From Streptococcus mitis (GTDB taxonomy: Bacteria > Bacillota > Bacilli > Lactobacillales > Streptococcaceae), in assembly GCF_002860865.1 (NCBI RefSeq), contig NZ_PKIE01000001.1, forward strand, positions 248,001 to 312,000: DNA of 64,000 bases, in the 5' to 3' direction. Both the position numbers and the translations under genes were made by a program. Positions within the stretch are counted from its first letter, which is position 1; each line of letters opens with the position of its first letter. The notes under the pieces were generated by a model. The model did not search any database. It was given only the letters and a program-made list of their open reading frames with translations, and had not been told where the DNA came from. Below are positions 48,941 to 57,267 of this stretch, one piece after another.

Positions 48941-49249
48941 TAAATTCATTTTTAGTTGTTTGATTTGTATAATGATTTTTTAGTTAAAATTAGATGATAT
49001 TGGCCAACTATAAATTAAAACACTGTTTTGAAATTATATCGAATACTTTTGAGTCAATTACAAACTTACAACAACTAGAGAATTGTGTAGTTTGAAGGAA
49101 ATAAGTACAAGTTTATTAGAAAAGTAGCATTTTATAGGATTATCACGAAAAATTCTAATTTTAGAATTATACTTTCTATTAATTTAGAACATGTTTTTTT
49201 ATTTTTAAATGTTATAATAGTGTTATCAAGTAAAAGGAGCATACTATAA
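48941..49249. other. AT-rich intergenic region
   Basis: No gene seen. It contains a perfect AATTCTAA-TT-TTAGAATT palindrome (49151-49168) and an extended -10 (TGTTATAAT, 49210-49218) that probably served the decayed regulator that follows. Confidence 0.45.
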
Positions 49250-49410
49250 TTGGTAACAATATAAAATTATACGAAAGACACATGGCCTGACAAAAACAGA
49301 TTTGCTCGAATTGTATAAATTTTAGGCAATAGCCCTTAGCTGTTATAAAAACGGAACAAGTACCATTTCAACAGAATTCATAGACACTATTTGCCAGGAA
49401 CAGTTATAAA
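49250..49410 (+). pseudogene. Decayed XRE-family helix-turn-helix regulator
   Basis: Across two or three frames one can read a typical small Cro/C1-type regulator: NIKL and, after a shift, GLTKTDLLELYKF; then ALSCYKNGTSTISTEFIDTICQ (split here at positions about 49335-49400). Stops and frameshifts are at about 49264, 49290 and 49325. It has AAGGAG and a promoter upstream, and is followed by mobilization gene remnants, so it belonged to a mobile element. Confidence 0.65.
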
Positions 49411-49412
49411 AA

Positions 49413-49871
49413 CTGAGTAAAGGAGTCGGAGAGTTGGTCAAGGAAGTGGAGAAAGAATTTCAAGTGGAAGTGAAAAGATTGAAGGAGTTTCATGGTAGTC
49501 ACTAAGCATTTTGCGACACACGGAAAAAAATATCGTAGGCGTTTAATTAAGTATATCCTCAATCCTGATAAAGCGGACAATTTGAAATTAGTATCTGATT
49601 TTGGTATGAGCAATTACTTAGATTTTCCTAGCTATGAAGAGATGGTAGAAATGTACAATGTCAACTTTACCAATAACGACAAGTTGTACGAATACAGAAA
49701 TGACCGACAAGAAAAACACCAATAAAATATTCCTGCCCACCATCTGATCCAATCATTTTCTCCTGATGATAATCTAACACCAGAAGAAATCAATCACATT
49801 GGATATGAGACTATGATGGAGTTGACAGGAGGACGTTTTCGTTTCATCGTAGCAACTTACACAGAAGTGTG
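49413..49871 (+). pseudogene. Remnant of mobC 3' end and relaxase 5' part
   Basis: About 90% similar by eye to 54264-54722. It begins in the C-terminus of a MobC-like protein (LSKGVGELVKEVEKEFQVE). The relaxase then starts at 49492 (MVVTKHFATHGKKYRRRL) and meets TAA at 49723-49725. The same frame continues (AHHLIQSFSPDDN, GYETMMELTGGRF) until similarity ends at about 49871, before the HxDxxHxH catalytic motif. A relic of a second mobilizable element. Confidence 0.85.
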
Positions 49872-50001
49872 AGTACTGAAATTGATACATTTTTTTATGA
49901 TTTTGTTTTTGAAATTACGAATAGTAAGTTGGATAGTTTTGATTGTTTTTTCAAAAATTTCATGCTAGAATATTCTTAGTAATTTAAAACCTTCTGGTAT
50001 C

Positions 50002-50033
50002 GGGGAATAGGGGTTCGACTCCCCTCCCCATCA
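50002..50033 (+). other. tRNA/tmRNA 3'-end-like fragment, possible attachment scar
   Basis: A T-arm-like hairpin (AGGGG, loop TTCGACT, CCCCT; 50009-50025) is followed by an acceptor-like CCCCATCA. No 5' half of a tRNA with the matching GATGGGG was seen nearby. Integrases often recombine at such 3' ends, so this may be an att remnant. 49872-50001 shows nothing else. Confidence 0.4.
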
Positions 50034-50198
50034 TTTGTTGCTAACCGATGTTTCAGACTCCACTACCTTTATTCTATTGTGTGTAGAAGTAGCAATAGAA
50101 ATCCTCATAGACTTAGTGAGTGATTGGCTATTCAATGTATTGAATGATATGGAGGGCAAGTTTATGGCTATAATAATTTCGTCAGGTTTTAAATTTAT

Positions 50199-50297
50199 GT
50201 GTCTCGTTGCAGCGGTGGGGAGCTTCGGTAGCGTTTATGCAGGGCTAGCGAGACACTACAGAAGGGCATTATAAAAGGAATGCCTTTCTGTAGTGTC
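50199..50297 (+). other. GC-rich structured region with two competing hairpins
   Basis: Hairpin 1 pairs GTGTCTCG (50199-50206) with CGAGACAC (50249-50256). Hairpin 2 is a 19-bp near-perfect stem (50252-50270 with 50279-50297). They share 50252-50256, so both cannot form fully at once. There is no T-run. It lies in a locally GC-rich patch in AT-rich DNA, just before a small gene. A 36-codon frame from ATG 50164 (behind GGAGG) overlaps it; I cannot tell whether that is translated. Confidence 0.5.
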
Positions 50298-50315
50298 CCC
50301 AAGATTGGAGTTGTT

Positions 50316-50549
50316 ATGACAGATTCTATTATTTCTAACGCAATAAAAACAAGTATAGATCGCCCTAAATATGAGGGTTTTGATGCATGTGCTGACATTA
50401 CTTTTGAATTGTTAAATGGAGAAAAAAATAAACTGATTGAAAAGATATCTTCAGGTAGTTACCTCACTTCTGAGGAGCAGTATTTTTTAATAAAACTTGA
50501 ATCTATTATAAACACTCTCAACGATGAATATAACGGATTTTGCTTTTGA
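50316..50549 (+). CDS. Small hypothetical protein
   Basis: 77 residues, soluble, mostly helical and slightly acidic. The start ATG 50316 has TTGGAG 7 nt upstream; an earlier in-frame ATG lies in the hairpin. It sits between the structured region and the Septu-like operon, after the mobilization remnant. I do not recognise it. It could be a small element-encoded regulator. Confidence 0.5.
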   Translation: MTDSIISNAIKTSIDRPKYEGFDACADITFELLNGEKNKLIEKISSGSYLTSEEQYFLIKLESIINTLNDEYNGFCF

Positions 50550-50659
50550 TTTTAAAGTATCTTAGTATAAATCGGAAAAATTGCACCCCCTTTTCTATAA
50601 TCGTTAAAAAGTGTATCCTATCATAGGCCACTCGAAAGGGTGGTTTTGTATTAGGTTCT

Positions 50660-50694
50660 TAATGTGAAAAAAATCACATTAAAATTTGTATAAT
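50660..50694 (+). promoter_or_regulatory. Promoter with a CRP/FNR-type palindrome
   Basis: -10 TATAAT is at 50689-50694. Upstream, where a -35 would be, lies a perfect dyad TAATGTGA-N6-TCACATTA (50660-50681), identical in core to the TGTGA-N6-TCACA sites of CRP/FNR regulators. No good -35, which suggests activator dependence or repression. 50550-50659 holds nothing else recognisable. Confidence 0.6.
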
Positions 50695-50726
50695 GGTAAG
50701 GTAGGCTTTTAGAAAGGAGGTAAATC

Positions 50727-50813
50727 ATGGCTAGAAGGAAAATAAGAATAATTACTCAGAAGCAAGAGACTTTCCGTCAGGCTTTTGAGAATGAACTATT
50801 TGTTGAAGACTAA
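50727..50813 (+). CDS. 28-residue basic leader peptide
   Basis: ATG 50727 with an excellent AAGGAGG. The N-terminal half is basic (MARRKIRIITQKQ) and the C-terminal half acidic (ENELFVED). It ends 41 nt before the ATPase gene and lies downstream of the palindromic promoter, so it is first in the Septu-like operon. It may be a leader or a small structural partner. No family recognised. Confidence 0.55.
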   Translation: MARRKIRIITQKQETFRQAFENELFVED

Positions 50814-50854
50814 TGTAAATTATTTAGTAGTTTATTTAGCATGGAGGATTACTG

Positions 50855-52360
50855 ATGAAGAGAAGAAGGTTCGCAGAAGTAAATTTCTATACTACAGATT
50901 GGCCAATAGATACTGATCAAGATATGAGTGATGGATTTTATTTTGCAAAAGATAATTGGGACGATTACGGATTTAAAACAACATATCAAGTAGTGGCTTG
51001 TTTTGAGGGGGAAAAGAACGACTTAGGGAATATTAACATCACAGTTTATCCATACTCTTCAAGTGATGTGATATCTTTTGACAAAATTAAAAAGAATTTA
51101 CACTCTCAAAATATAATATCTTTAGGAAATTTAGAATATTATAGATTTCTCAATAATATTTTTGATGAAAAAGATAGAATAGAGTATTTAAAAATATTAG
51201 GAGACCTTGCATTTGATGATGAAAAATTAGAAGAATTATATAATAACCCTAATTTTCAGACGATATTCAGTTGGGCACATAAAAAGGACGTAATCAGAGA
51301 TTCTTTTTTTAGAAATAATAATTATAATGAAGTTATTGATCAGTTCCATCGAGTTACTCTAGGTGGAAGTTATCAGGATAAATATGAAGTTAATCTGATT
51401 AATCTTAATGAAGAGGAAATTTTTAAATTCAATGTTGATCCTAATTCTAAAATCCCCACTTCAATGTATTCTATTATCGGAAATAATGGTAGTGGCAAAA
51501 CTAATTTTTTGAAACAAATTATAAGTTTTTATCATTATCAAAAAAATGGAAGTTTACTAGATGATGCTGAAGAAAAATTATATTCTGATAGGTCGAATCT
51601 TAATCAATTTAATTCATTAGTTTGTTTTTCGTATAGTCCATTTGATTCGGGTTTTAAAAAAGAAGACTCAGATATTTATAAATTTATAGGAATAAATTTT
51701 TCGAATACTGAAGATCTAAGCGAAATTATTGCAAAAGATATTCATAAATTGTTCACTGAAGTAGGCAAAAGATACCGTACAAAGTTAGGAAATATTATAA
51801 AAAAATTTTCATTTGATCCATGGTTTTTACAAATTGAACACGCTATTGATATGGAAAATTTCAGTTTAGAAGATGTGAAGAAATTAAGCTCAGGACAAAA
51901 GATTATTCTTCTAAATTTATTAAATCTAATTATTTATGTTTCAGAAAAAACTTTTGTGATTATTGATGAACCCGAACTATTTCTACATCCACCATTATTA
52001 AAAGCTTATATACGGGCGATAGATGAAATTATAAGCGATGCCAATGGAGTTTGTTTATTAGCGCCCCATTCTGCTATTGTGCTTCAAGAACTGGCTCACA
52101 TCAATATTAGGAAGATAGTACGGAATTTTGATAACAATCAAAATCGAATTGAGTCAATTTCAATTAAAACTTTTGGAGAAAGCATTAGTTATATTAATAA
52201 TGCGATTTTTGGTACAGATCTTAGGAACACTGGATTTTACAAATTTATAGTGGATTTAATTAAGGAAGATAAAACTGAACTAGATAAAATTGATTTTATC
52301 TTTGGAAGCGAAGCATTACTAGTAAAGAAATTTGAAGAGGTTAGTGATGAAGAAAATTAG
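50855..52360 (+). CDS. ptuA: Septu-like ATPase (PtuA-type)
   Basis: 501 residues. The N-terminal region of about 190 residues has no motif I recognise. The ABC/SMC-like ATPase domain follows: Walker A IGNNGSGKTNF (about 208-218), a signature-like KLSSGQKIILLN, Walker B FVIIDEPELFLHP (about 367-379), and a switch His in LLAPHSAIV. Coupled by a 14-nt overlap to an HNH nuclease gene, the arrangement of Septu (PtuA-PtuB) anti-phage systems. OLD-like or Gabija-like ATPases are alternatives, but those pair with other partners. Start ATG 50855 behind GGAGG. Very AT-rich. Confidence 0.7.
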   Translation: MKRRRFAEVNFYTTDWPIDTDQDMSDGFYFAKDNWDDYGFKTTYQVVACFEGEKNDLGNINITVYPYSSSDVISFDKIKKNLHSQNIISLGNLEYYRFLNNIFDEKDRIEYLKILGDLAFDDEKLEELYNNPNFQTIFSWAHKKDVIRDSFFRNNNYNEVIDQFHRVTLGGSYQDKYEVNLINLNEEEIFKFNVDPNSKIPTSMYSIIGNNGSGKTNFLKQIISFYHYQKNGSLLDDAEEKLYSDRSNLNQFNSLVCFSYSPFDSGFKKEDSDIYKFIGINFSNTEDLSEIIAKDIHKLFTEVGKRYRTKLGNIIKKFSFDPWFLQIEHAIDMENFSLEDVKKLSSGQKIILLNLLNLIIYVSEKTFVIIDEPELFLHPPLLKAYIRAIDEIISDANGVCLLAPHSAIVLQELAHINIRKIVRNFDNNQNRIESISIKTFGESISYINNAIFGTDLRNTGFYKFIVDLIKEDKTELDKIDFIFGSEALLVKKFEEVSDEEN

Positions 52361-53291
52361 TTCACCAAGCTTTTGTATAGCAAATGTAATTGATGAAATA
52401 GTTGGATACATGGAACAAAATCAAGGTAATAATAAATCTGGTATTATTAGGAAGCTTCATGAATCCAATTGTCTTTTACCATACTTCAATAAAATTGAAA
52501 GCGACTATCTTGAGGCTGGTGAAAATTTACAATCTTTGATTTCTAAATTAGAGCAATCAGATGAAGTTTTGGGAATTGAAAAATCAAAAATGAAAGAACT
52601 ATACAAGACGTTTTACTCTTCAGAAAGTTCATTTAGGAGAGACTTGTACAAACTTACACCTAGATGTTGTCCAATTTGTGATGCCGAATGGGGTTATGCA
52701 ACACATACTTTAGATCATATTTTACCAGAATCAATCTTTCCACAATTTGCTATCTTACCAATTAACTTAGTTTCAACGTGTTATAGGTGTAATCATTCAA
52801 AAAATTCGATTGTAGGCTATTCAGAAAATCAGGGAGTTTTAAATCCGTATTTTAATTCTGTAAATTTGTTACCATACTTGAAATGTTATACATATATCAA
52901 AGGTGACGATTTTATTACGCATATCCAATTAAAGAACGAGTCAGTTGTCGGACTTGATCCATTGAAATATCAAAGATTGAGATTCTTTTACGAGGAAGTT
53001 TATAAATTGAATGAAACTTATAGTGAAGTAGCACGTGTAAGTGTTTTGAATAGCCTCATTGATACGCTTTCAGAATTAGGGAATGTAACAAATGATTTTA
53101 TTAAGGGGTATTTTCAATCTCTTATTATGGATGATAAAGAAGATTTAATTTTAAAGGGAGTTGTCACATTAGAATTCTTAAAAGTTTTAGTTTTAGAATC
53201 TCTTCAAGACTTGGAGGTTGAAGCGTATGATTTAATTAACAGAATGCTTCAAGAAAGACGACAAATGAGTGAAGTACAGGATATATTTTAA
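52347..53291 (+). CDS. ptuB: Septu-like HNH endonuclease (PtuB-type)
   Basis: 314 residues. The HNH domain lies in the middle: CCPIC (about 107-111), LDHILPES with the metal-binding Asp-His (about 123-130), PINLVSTCYRCNHSK (central Asn and second Cys pair, about 139-153). N- and C-terminal helical regions flank it and are unrecognised. It is longer than many PtuB proteins. The start ATG 52347 has GAGG upstream and overlaps ptuA; an earlier TTG in frame is less likely. No reverse transcriptase is nearby, so this is stand-alone and not a retron-linked pair. Confidence 0.72.
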   Translation: MKKISSPSFCIANVIDEIVGYMEQNQGNNKSGIIRKLHESNCLLPYFNKIESDYLEAGENLQSLISKLEQSDEVLGIEKSKMKELYKTFYSSESSFRRDLYKLTPRCCPICDAEWGYATHTLDHILPESIFPQFAILPINLVSTCYRCNHSKNSIVGYSENQGVLNPYFNSVNLLPYLKCYTYIKGDDFITHIQLKNESVVGLDPLKYQRLRFFYEEVYKLNETYSEVARVSVLNSLIDTLSELGNVTNDFIKGYFQSLIMDDKEDLILKGVVTLEFLKVLVLESLQDLEVEAYDLINRMLQERRQMSEVQDIF

Positions 53292-53295
53292 AATC

Positions 53296-53321
53296 GAGAG
53301 AGCATTCAGCTCTCTTTTTTT
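53296..53321 (+). terminator. Rho-independent terminator of the Septu-like operon
   Basis: AGAGAGC-ATTCA-GCTCTCT stem with a seven-T run. Confidence 0.9.
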
Positions 53322-53339
53322 ATCCTCTTTTCAATGATG

Positions 53340-53626
53340 TGATAATTTTTCCAAATTATTCTTGTTATCCTTTTATCATACTCAGGAAAATCAATCTTTG
53401 ATTTTTCACTGGGGGTTTGGGGGCGAAGCCACCAAGTTATCGTATCGTTGGCTGTCAAAACTGAAAATTTTTGGTCGGCTGGCGATATGATTTTTGGGAT
53501 ATTGTGTCCACAATATCTGAGCTCGCAAAGACCGAACAAGGAGAGACTGAGGTCTTTAGGAATTGTACTGACAATGTGAGGCAGCCTTACATTGTCAGAC
53601 AAGTATAATGTTGAAAGGATGGTAAG
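53340..53626 (+). other. oriT-like region upstream of mobilization genes
   Basis: Non-coding. It contains a G-rich stretch with GGGGGTTTGGGGGCGAAGCC (53411-53431), an inverted repeat GATATTGTG / CACAATATC (53498-53517), another CTGACAATGT / ACATTGTCAG (53568-53598) and a -10-like TATAAT (53604-53609) just before the first mob gene. Position and inverted repeats fit an origin of transfer; the nick site is not identified. Confidence 0.55.
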
Positions 53627-53986
53627 ATGGGACAAGAAATTAAGTTAATCCGTAAGCAATTTAGAATCACGAGACAAGAAGAAAAACAGATAAAAGAAAT
53701 GATGAGGGAACAAAAAGTGGATAGTTTCTCAGAATTTCTTCGTCAAAATTTATTGAAAAAGAATTATCAGTATAGAATTTTTGAAAGTTGGTTCTCCCTT
53801 TGGAAGTCTCAAAAGTTTGAACAGATTAGTCGAGATGTGTATGAAGTTCTGGTTGTCGCAAGAGAAAATCATCAAGTGACTCAAGAGCACGTCTCAATCT
53901 TATTGACTTGCGTTCAAGAATTGATTGCAGAAGTGAATCAAGTGCAGCCACTCAGTCGTGAGTTCCGTGAAAAATATATGGGTTAG
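53627..53986 (+). CDS. Mobilization accessory protein
   Basis: 119 residues. Basic N-terminus with a ribbon-helix-helix-like segment (RITRQEEKQIKEMMREQ and SFSEFLRQNLL), then a helical C-terminus. It is first in a three-gene mob operon. Similar small genes precede mobC and the relaxase in Tn5252-type streptococcal elements. It probably helps assemble the relaxosome at oriT. AAAGGAT lies 9 nt before the ATG. Confidence 0.7.
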   Translation: MGQEIKLIRKQFRITRQEEKQIKEMMREQKVDSFSEFLRQNLLKKNYQYRIFESWFSLWKSQKFEQISRDVYEVLVVARENHQVTQEHVSILLTCVQELIAEVNQVQPLSREFREKYMG

Positions 53987-53995
53987 GAGGATGTA

Positions 53996-54361
53996 ATGGT
54001 TTATCGCTATCGTACCAATCTCAAAAAAGTATTTCTAACTGATCCAGAATTACACCAATTGAATGAACGGATTGCTAAGAGCAATTGTCAAAATTTCTCA
54101 GTCTATGCCAGAAAAGTTTTGCTTAATCCCAATATGTCATTTGTCACGATTAACACTGATACTTATGACCAGTTAGTTTTTGAATTGAGACGGATTGGAA
54201 ATAACATCAATCAAATTGCGCGTGCGATTAATCAAAGCCATCTGATTTCTCAGGACCAATTACAAGAATTGAGTAAAGGAGTCGGAGAGTTAATTAAGGA
54301 AGTGGACAAAGAATTTCAAGTGGAGGTGAAAAGACTGAAGGAGTTTCATGGTAGTTACTAA
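53996..54361 (+). CDS. MobC-family mobilization protein
   Basis: 121 residues. N-terminal ribbon-helix-helix-like part (KKVFLTDPELHQLNERIAK), then the MobC motif VFELRRIGNNINQIARAIN (about 60-78). MobC proteins bind oriT and aid strand separation. TAGGAGG precedes the ATG. It overlaps the relaxase start by 14 nt. The last 30 codons are duplicated in the remnant at 49413. Confidence 0.82.
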   Translation: MVYRYRTNLKKVFLTDPELHQLNERIAKSNCQNFSVYARKVLLNPNMSFVTINTDTYDQLVFELRRIGNNINQIARAINQSHLISQDQLQELSKGVGELIKEVDKEFQVEVKRLKEFHGSY

Positions 54362-56213
54362 ACACTTTGCGACGCACGGAAAAAAATATCGTAGGCGTTT
54401 AATTAAGTATATTCTCAACCCTGATAAAACGGACAATTTGAAATTGGTATCTGATTTTGGCATGAGCAATTACTTGGACTTCCCTAGTCATGTAGAAATG
54501 GTAGAGATGTACAATGTCAACTTCGCCAATAATGACAAGTTGTACGAGTCCAGAAATGACCGACAAGAAAAACACCAACAAACTATTCATGCCCATCATC
54601 TCATCCAATCATTTTCTCCTGAAGATAATCTGACACCTGAAGAAATTAACCGCATTGGTTATGAGACCATGATGGAATTGACAGGAGGTCGTTTTAAGTT
54701 TATCGTAGCAACTCACACAGACAAAGATCATGTTCATAATCACATCCTAATCAACGCTATTGACCGCAATTCAGATAAAAAGTTGATATGGAACTATGCC
54801 TTGGAACGAAACCTCCGTATGATTTCAGACCGTATTTCTAAAATGGCTGGTGCAAAAATTATTGAGAAACGTTATTCCTATCGAGATTATAAAAAATATA
54901 AGGAATCTAGTCATAAATTTGAATTGAAACAATGTCTTTATTTTTTGCTTCAGCAATCTAAATCGTTTGATGATTTTTTAGAGAAAGCAAAGCAGTTGCA
55001 TGTTCAGATTGATTTTAGTCAAAAGTATAGCCGTTTTTTGATGACAGATAGAACGATGGTAAAACCAATTCGAGGTCGCCAACTTAGTAAACGAGATTTA
55101 TATGATGAAGACTTTTTTAAAACATATTTTGCAAAACAAGAGATTGAAAGTCGTTTAAAATTTTTACTAAAGTCTGTTTATTTATTAGAAGAATTGCATG
55201 TAAAGGCTAAAGAGTTGAATCTAACCATCGAGTTAAAACAGAAAAATGTGATGTTTACCCTAGAAGAAGATGGCAAAAAGATAAGCCTGAGTCATAAAAA
55301 AATTAGCGATAAGAAATTGTACGATGTTCAATTTTTTAATCGTTATTTTGAAGATAGAGAAGTTAGAGATATTCAAGCATTAGAAAATCTTCAGGAAGAT
55401 TTTCAGACTTTTCGAGAGGAGCAGCATAAGGAGAAAGTCTCCGCTGAAGAAATCGAGGAAGCCTTCAAGAAATACAAGGAAAAACGAGATGCTATCCATG
55501 AGTTTGAGATTGAACTTACGGATAATCAGATAGAGAAGTTGGTTGATGATGGTGTCTATATCCAGGTTTCGTTTGGTATCAAACAGAGTGGACTCATCTT
55601 TATTCCTAACTACCAGCTAGATATTTTTGAGGAAGACAATCATAAAAAATATAAAGTTTACATTCGAGAAACGTCTTCTTACTTTGTCTATAATAAAGAA
55701 AACATGGATAATAATTGTTTCATCAAGGGTAGGACCTTAATCAGACAATTGAGCAACGATAGCCAAAAACTCCCCTATAGACGACCAACTTTAAAAAGTC
55801 TTCAAGAGAAGATTTCTGAAATTAATCTTATGATTGAACTATCTAATACGAACAAACAATACCAAGAAATCAAAGATGAGCTTGTATTAGAAATTGCAGA
55901 GATTGATATGCAGCTAGAAGAAACCCAAGAAAAAATCGCCACCTTAAACAAGATGGCGGAAGTCCTTATCAATTTGAAGAGTGAAGATCATGAGACTAGA
56001 AAATTAGCTAAGTATAATTTTGACCAAATGAACATGACGGAATCAATAATGTTAGATCGACTCAATACAGATATTTTAAAATTACAACAGGAACTTGGTA
56101 ATGAAATTAATAAATATGAGGAGATAGCTAGAAGATTGGATTTGTTTGTGAAAATTATTAATACCAATAAATTTACAGTTCTAAAATTTCACGAGAATGC
56201 CTTACTAGAATAA
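54348..56213 (+). CDS. MOBP-type relaxase
   Basis: 621 residues. N-terminal relaxase domain (about 1-250) with a candidate catalytic Tyr in the KKYRRRL/IKYILNP region and the three-His metal motif HTDKDHVHNH (about 122-131). The rest (about 250-621) is helical with coiled-coil stretches near 355-390 and 510-590. It nicks oriT and stays bound to the DNA during transfer. No type IV secretion genes are in the window, so the element is mobilizable, not conjugative. It appears intact, unlike its relic at 49492. Similar to Tn5252-type relaxases. Confidence 0.85.
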   Translation: MVVTKHFATHGKKYRRRLIKYILNPDKTDNLKLVSDFGMSNYLDFPSHVEMVEMYNVNFANNDKLYESRNDRQEKHQQTIHAHHLIQSFSPEDNLTPEEINRIGYETMMELTGGRFKFIVATHTDKDHVHNHILINAIDRNSDKKLIWNYALERNLRMISDRISKMAGAKIIEKRYSYRDYKKYKESSHKFELKQCLYFLLQQSKSFDDFLEKAKQLHVQIDFSQKYSRFLMTDRTMVKPIRGRQLSKRDLYDEDFFKTYFAKQEIESRLKFLLKSVYLLEELHVKAKELNLTIELKQKNVMFTLEEDGKKISLSHKKISDKKLYDVQFFNRYFEDREVRDIQALENLQEDFQTFREEQHKEKVSAEEIEEAFKKYKEKRDAIHEFEIELTDNQIEKLVDDGVYIQVSFGIKQSGLIFIPNYQLDIFEEDNHKKYKVYIRETSSYFVYNKENMDNNCFIKGRTLIRQLSNDSQKLPYRRPTLKSLQEKISEINLMIELSNTNKQYQEIKDELVLEIAEIDMQLEETQEKIATLNKMAEVLINLKSEDHETRKLAKYNFDQMNMTESIMLDRLNTDILKLQQELGNEINKYEEIARRLDLFVKIINTNKFTVLKFHENALLE

Positions 56214-56257
56214 TATTATTTACGACTAATTAGTTAAAAGATAGAGAATAATTTCAT

Positions 56258-57112
56258 TTATTTTTTGTTTACTAGTTTATTAAAATGGTCAGTATAGTGT
56301 AATTTTAACTTATCTTCTCCTAAAATATCGAAGACTTGTATGGCTTGTTTCATTTTTTCAATTCCACTGGTTGATTGGTAACGTTTAAATTCAAAGTAAC
56401 CAGTTGCATAGAGAAAAACTGTTTGTTCATAAAAGTTTAGTTCATTATCCAACAATGTCTTTATCTTACTAATTAAATAGGAGCAATTAGAAAATTCTTC
56501 CTTACCAATGCTTAGAATGAAGCAATTAATAGCAAGCTGAGAGACAATCTGCTTATTAGTTTTATTCAGAGATGAGTAAATATAGTTATTTAACATCTCT
56601 TTAGTTAATAAGAAGTAGGAGTTGTAGTTAATTGTGCGTACACAGTTACCTAATAAAATGATTTCATAATAGCCCCATTTTTCAACTTTGAAAAGATAGT
56701 CTGTCAGATGAAGAAGCTCTTCATCTGATGGAATGATGTTCGAATCCATTGTGTGTAAAATAGATTTTACCATTGTTTTCTCAAAAGAATTTAGAGTGTA
56801 ATCAGAAGTATCAGAAAGTAGACATGCTATATTATTGATACTTTGTGATGAATATTGCTTACGAATGTATTGTACTAGATTAGCAAATGATTCGGAACTG
56901 GTATAGTCGTCATTGTGTAAAACAAGGAACTCATCCAAAGTAATATGTAATTTGTCTAAAATATTGATTAGTCGAATACAAGATATCTCTGACTCCCCAC
57001 GTTCAAAACGAGATATTTGTGATTTTGAAAGATGTTCATCTGCTACAGAGCATAGACTAATTTGTTTTCCTTTACGAACTTTTCTAAGTGTGATGCCAAG
57101 TTTTGATTTCAT
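56258..57112 (-). CDS. rgg: Rgg-family quorum-sensing regulator
   Basis: 284 residues. N-terminal XRE helix-turn-helix (about 5-60: [34 protein letters not shown]) and a C-terminal helical repeat domain (about 70-284) that binds a peptide pheromone. The start is ATG 57112; an earlier TTG frame exists upstream. It is divergent from an shp gene with the DIIIIVGG tail, the arrangement of pneumococcal Rgg939/SHP939. It should respond to re-imported SHP and regulate shp and the downstream operon. Here that operon is broken. Confidence 0.87.
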   Translation of the reverse strand: MKSKLGITLRKVRKGKQISLCSVADEHLSKSQISRFERGESEISCIRLINILDKLHITLDEFLVLHNDDYTSSESFANLVQYIRKQYSSQSINNIACLLSDTSDYTLNSFEKTMVKSILHTMDSNIIPSDEELLHLTDYLFKVEKWGYYEIILLGNCVRTINYNSYFLLTKEMLNNYIYSSLNKTNKQIVSQLAINCFILSIGKEEFSNCSYLISKIKTLLDNELNFYEQTVFLYATGYFEFKRYQSTSGIEKMKQAIQVFDILGEDKLKLHYTDHFNKLVNKK

Positions 57113-57142
57113 AATTTTCCATTTTCCCAACAAAAATTAAAT

Positions 57143-57176
57143 CCGTTTTTATTTATTGTACAATAAATAAAAACGG
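57143..57176. promoter_or_regulatory. 34-bp perfect palindrome in the rgg-shp intergenic region
   Basis: CCGTTTTTATTTATTG followed by TACAATAAATAAAAACGG; the whole 34 bp equals its reverse complement. It is centred on TTGTACAA, between the two divergent starts. The right half carries a -10-like TACAAT. Likely Rgg operator and shared promoter; it could also act as a hairpin. Confidence 0.8.
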
Positions 57177-57191
57177 AAAGGAAGTCCAAGT

Positions 57192-57263
57192 ATGAAGAAA
57201 ATTTCAAAATTTTTACCGATTTTGGTTTTGGTGATGGATATTATCATCATTGTTGGTGGGTAA
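57192..57263 (+). CDS. shp: SHP pheromone precursor
   Basis: 23 residues: a basic start (MKKISKF), hydrophobic core, then the mature-type tail DIIIIVGG. This is a short hydrophobic peptide: secreted through PptAB, trimmed (often by Eep), re-imported by Ami and sensed by Rgg. The tail is that of the pneumococcal SHP939 type; related species use DILIIVGG. AAAGGAAG lies 8 nt before the ATG. Too short for ordinary gene finders. It is followed by two strong hairpins. Confidence 0.9.
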   Translation: MKKISKFLPILVLVMDIIIIVGG

Positions 57264-57267
57264 GATG

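Noticed and set aside
50035..50274. 79-codon plus-strand ORF over the structured GC-rich patch
   Set aside because: Its start abuts the tRNA-like fragment with no ribosome-binding site. Only the last 36 codons, from ATG 50164, have a plausible site, so it is mentioned under the structured region instead.
50199..53291. Retron (ncRNA plus ATPase-HNH effectors)
   Set aside because: There is no reverse transcriptase between the structured region and ptuA. The only RT in the window is the group II intron maturase 23 kb away.
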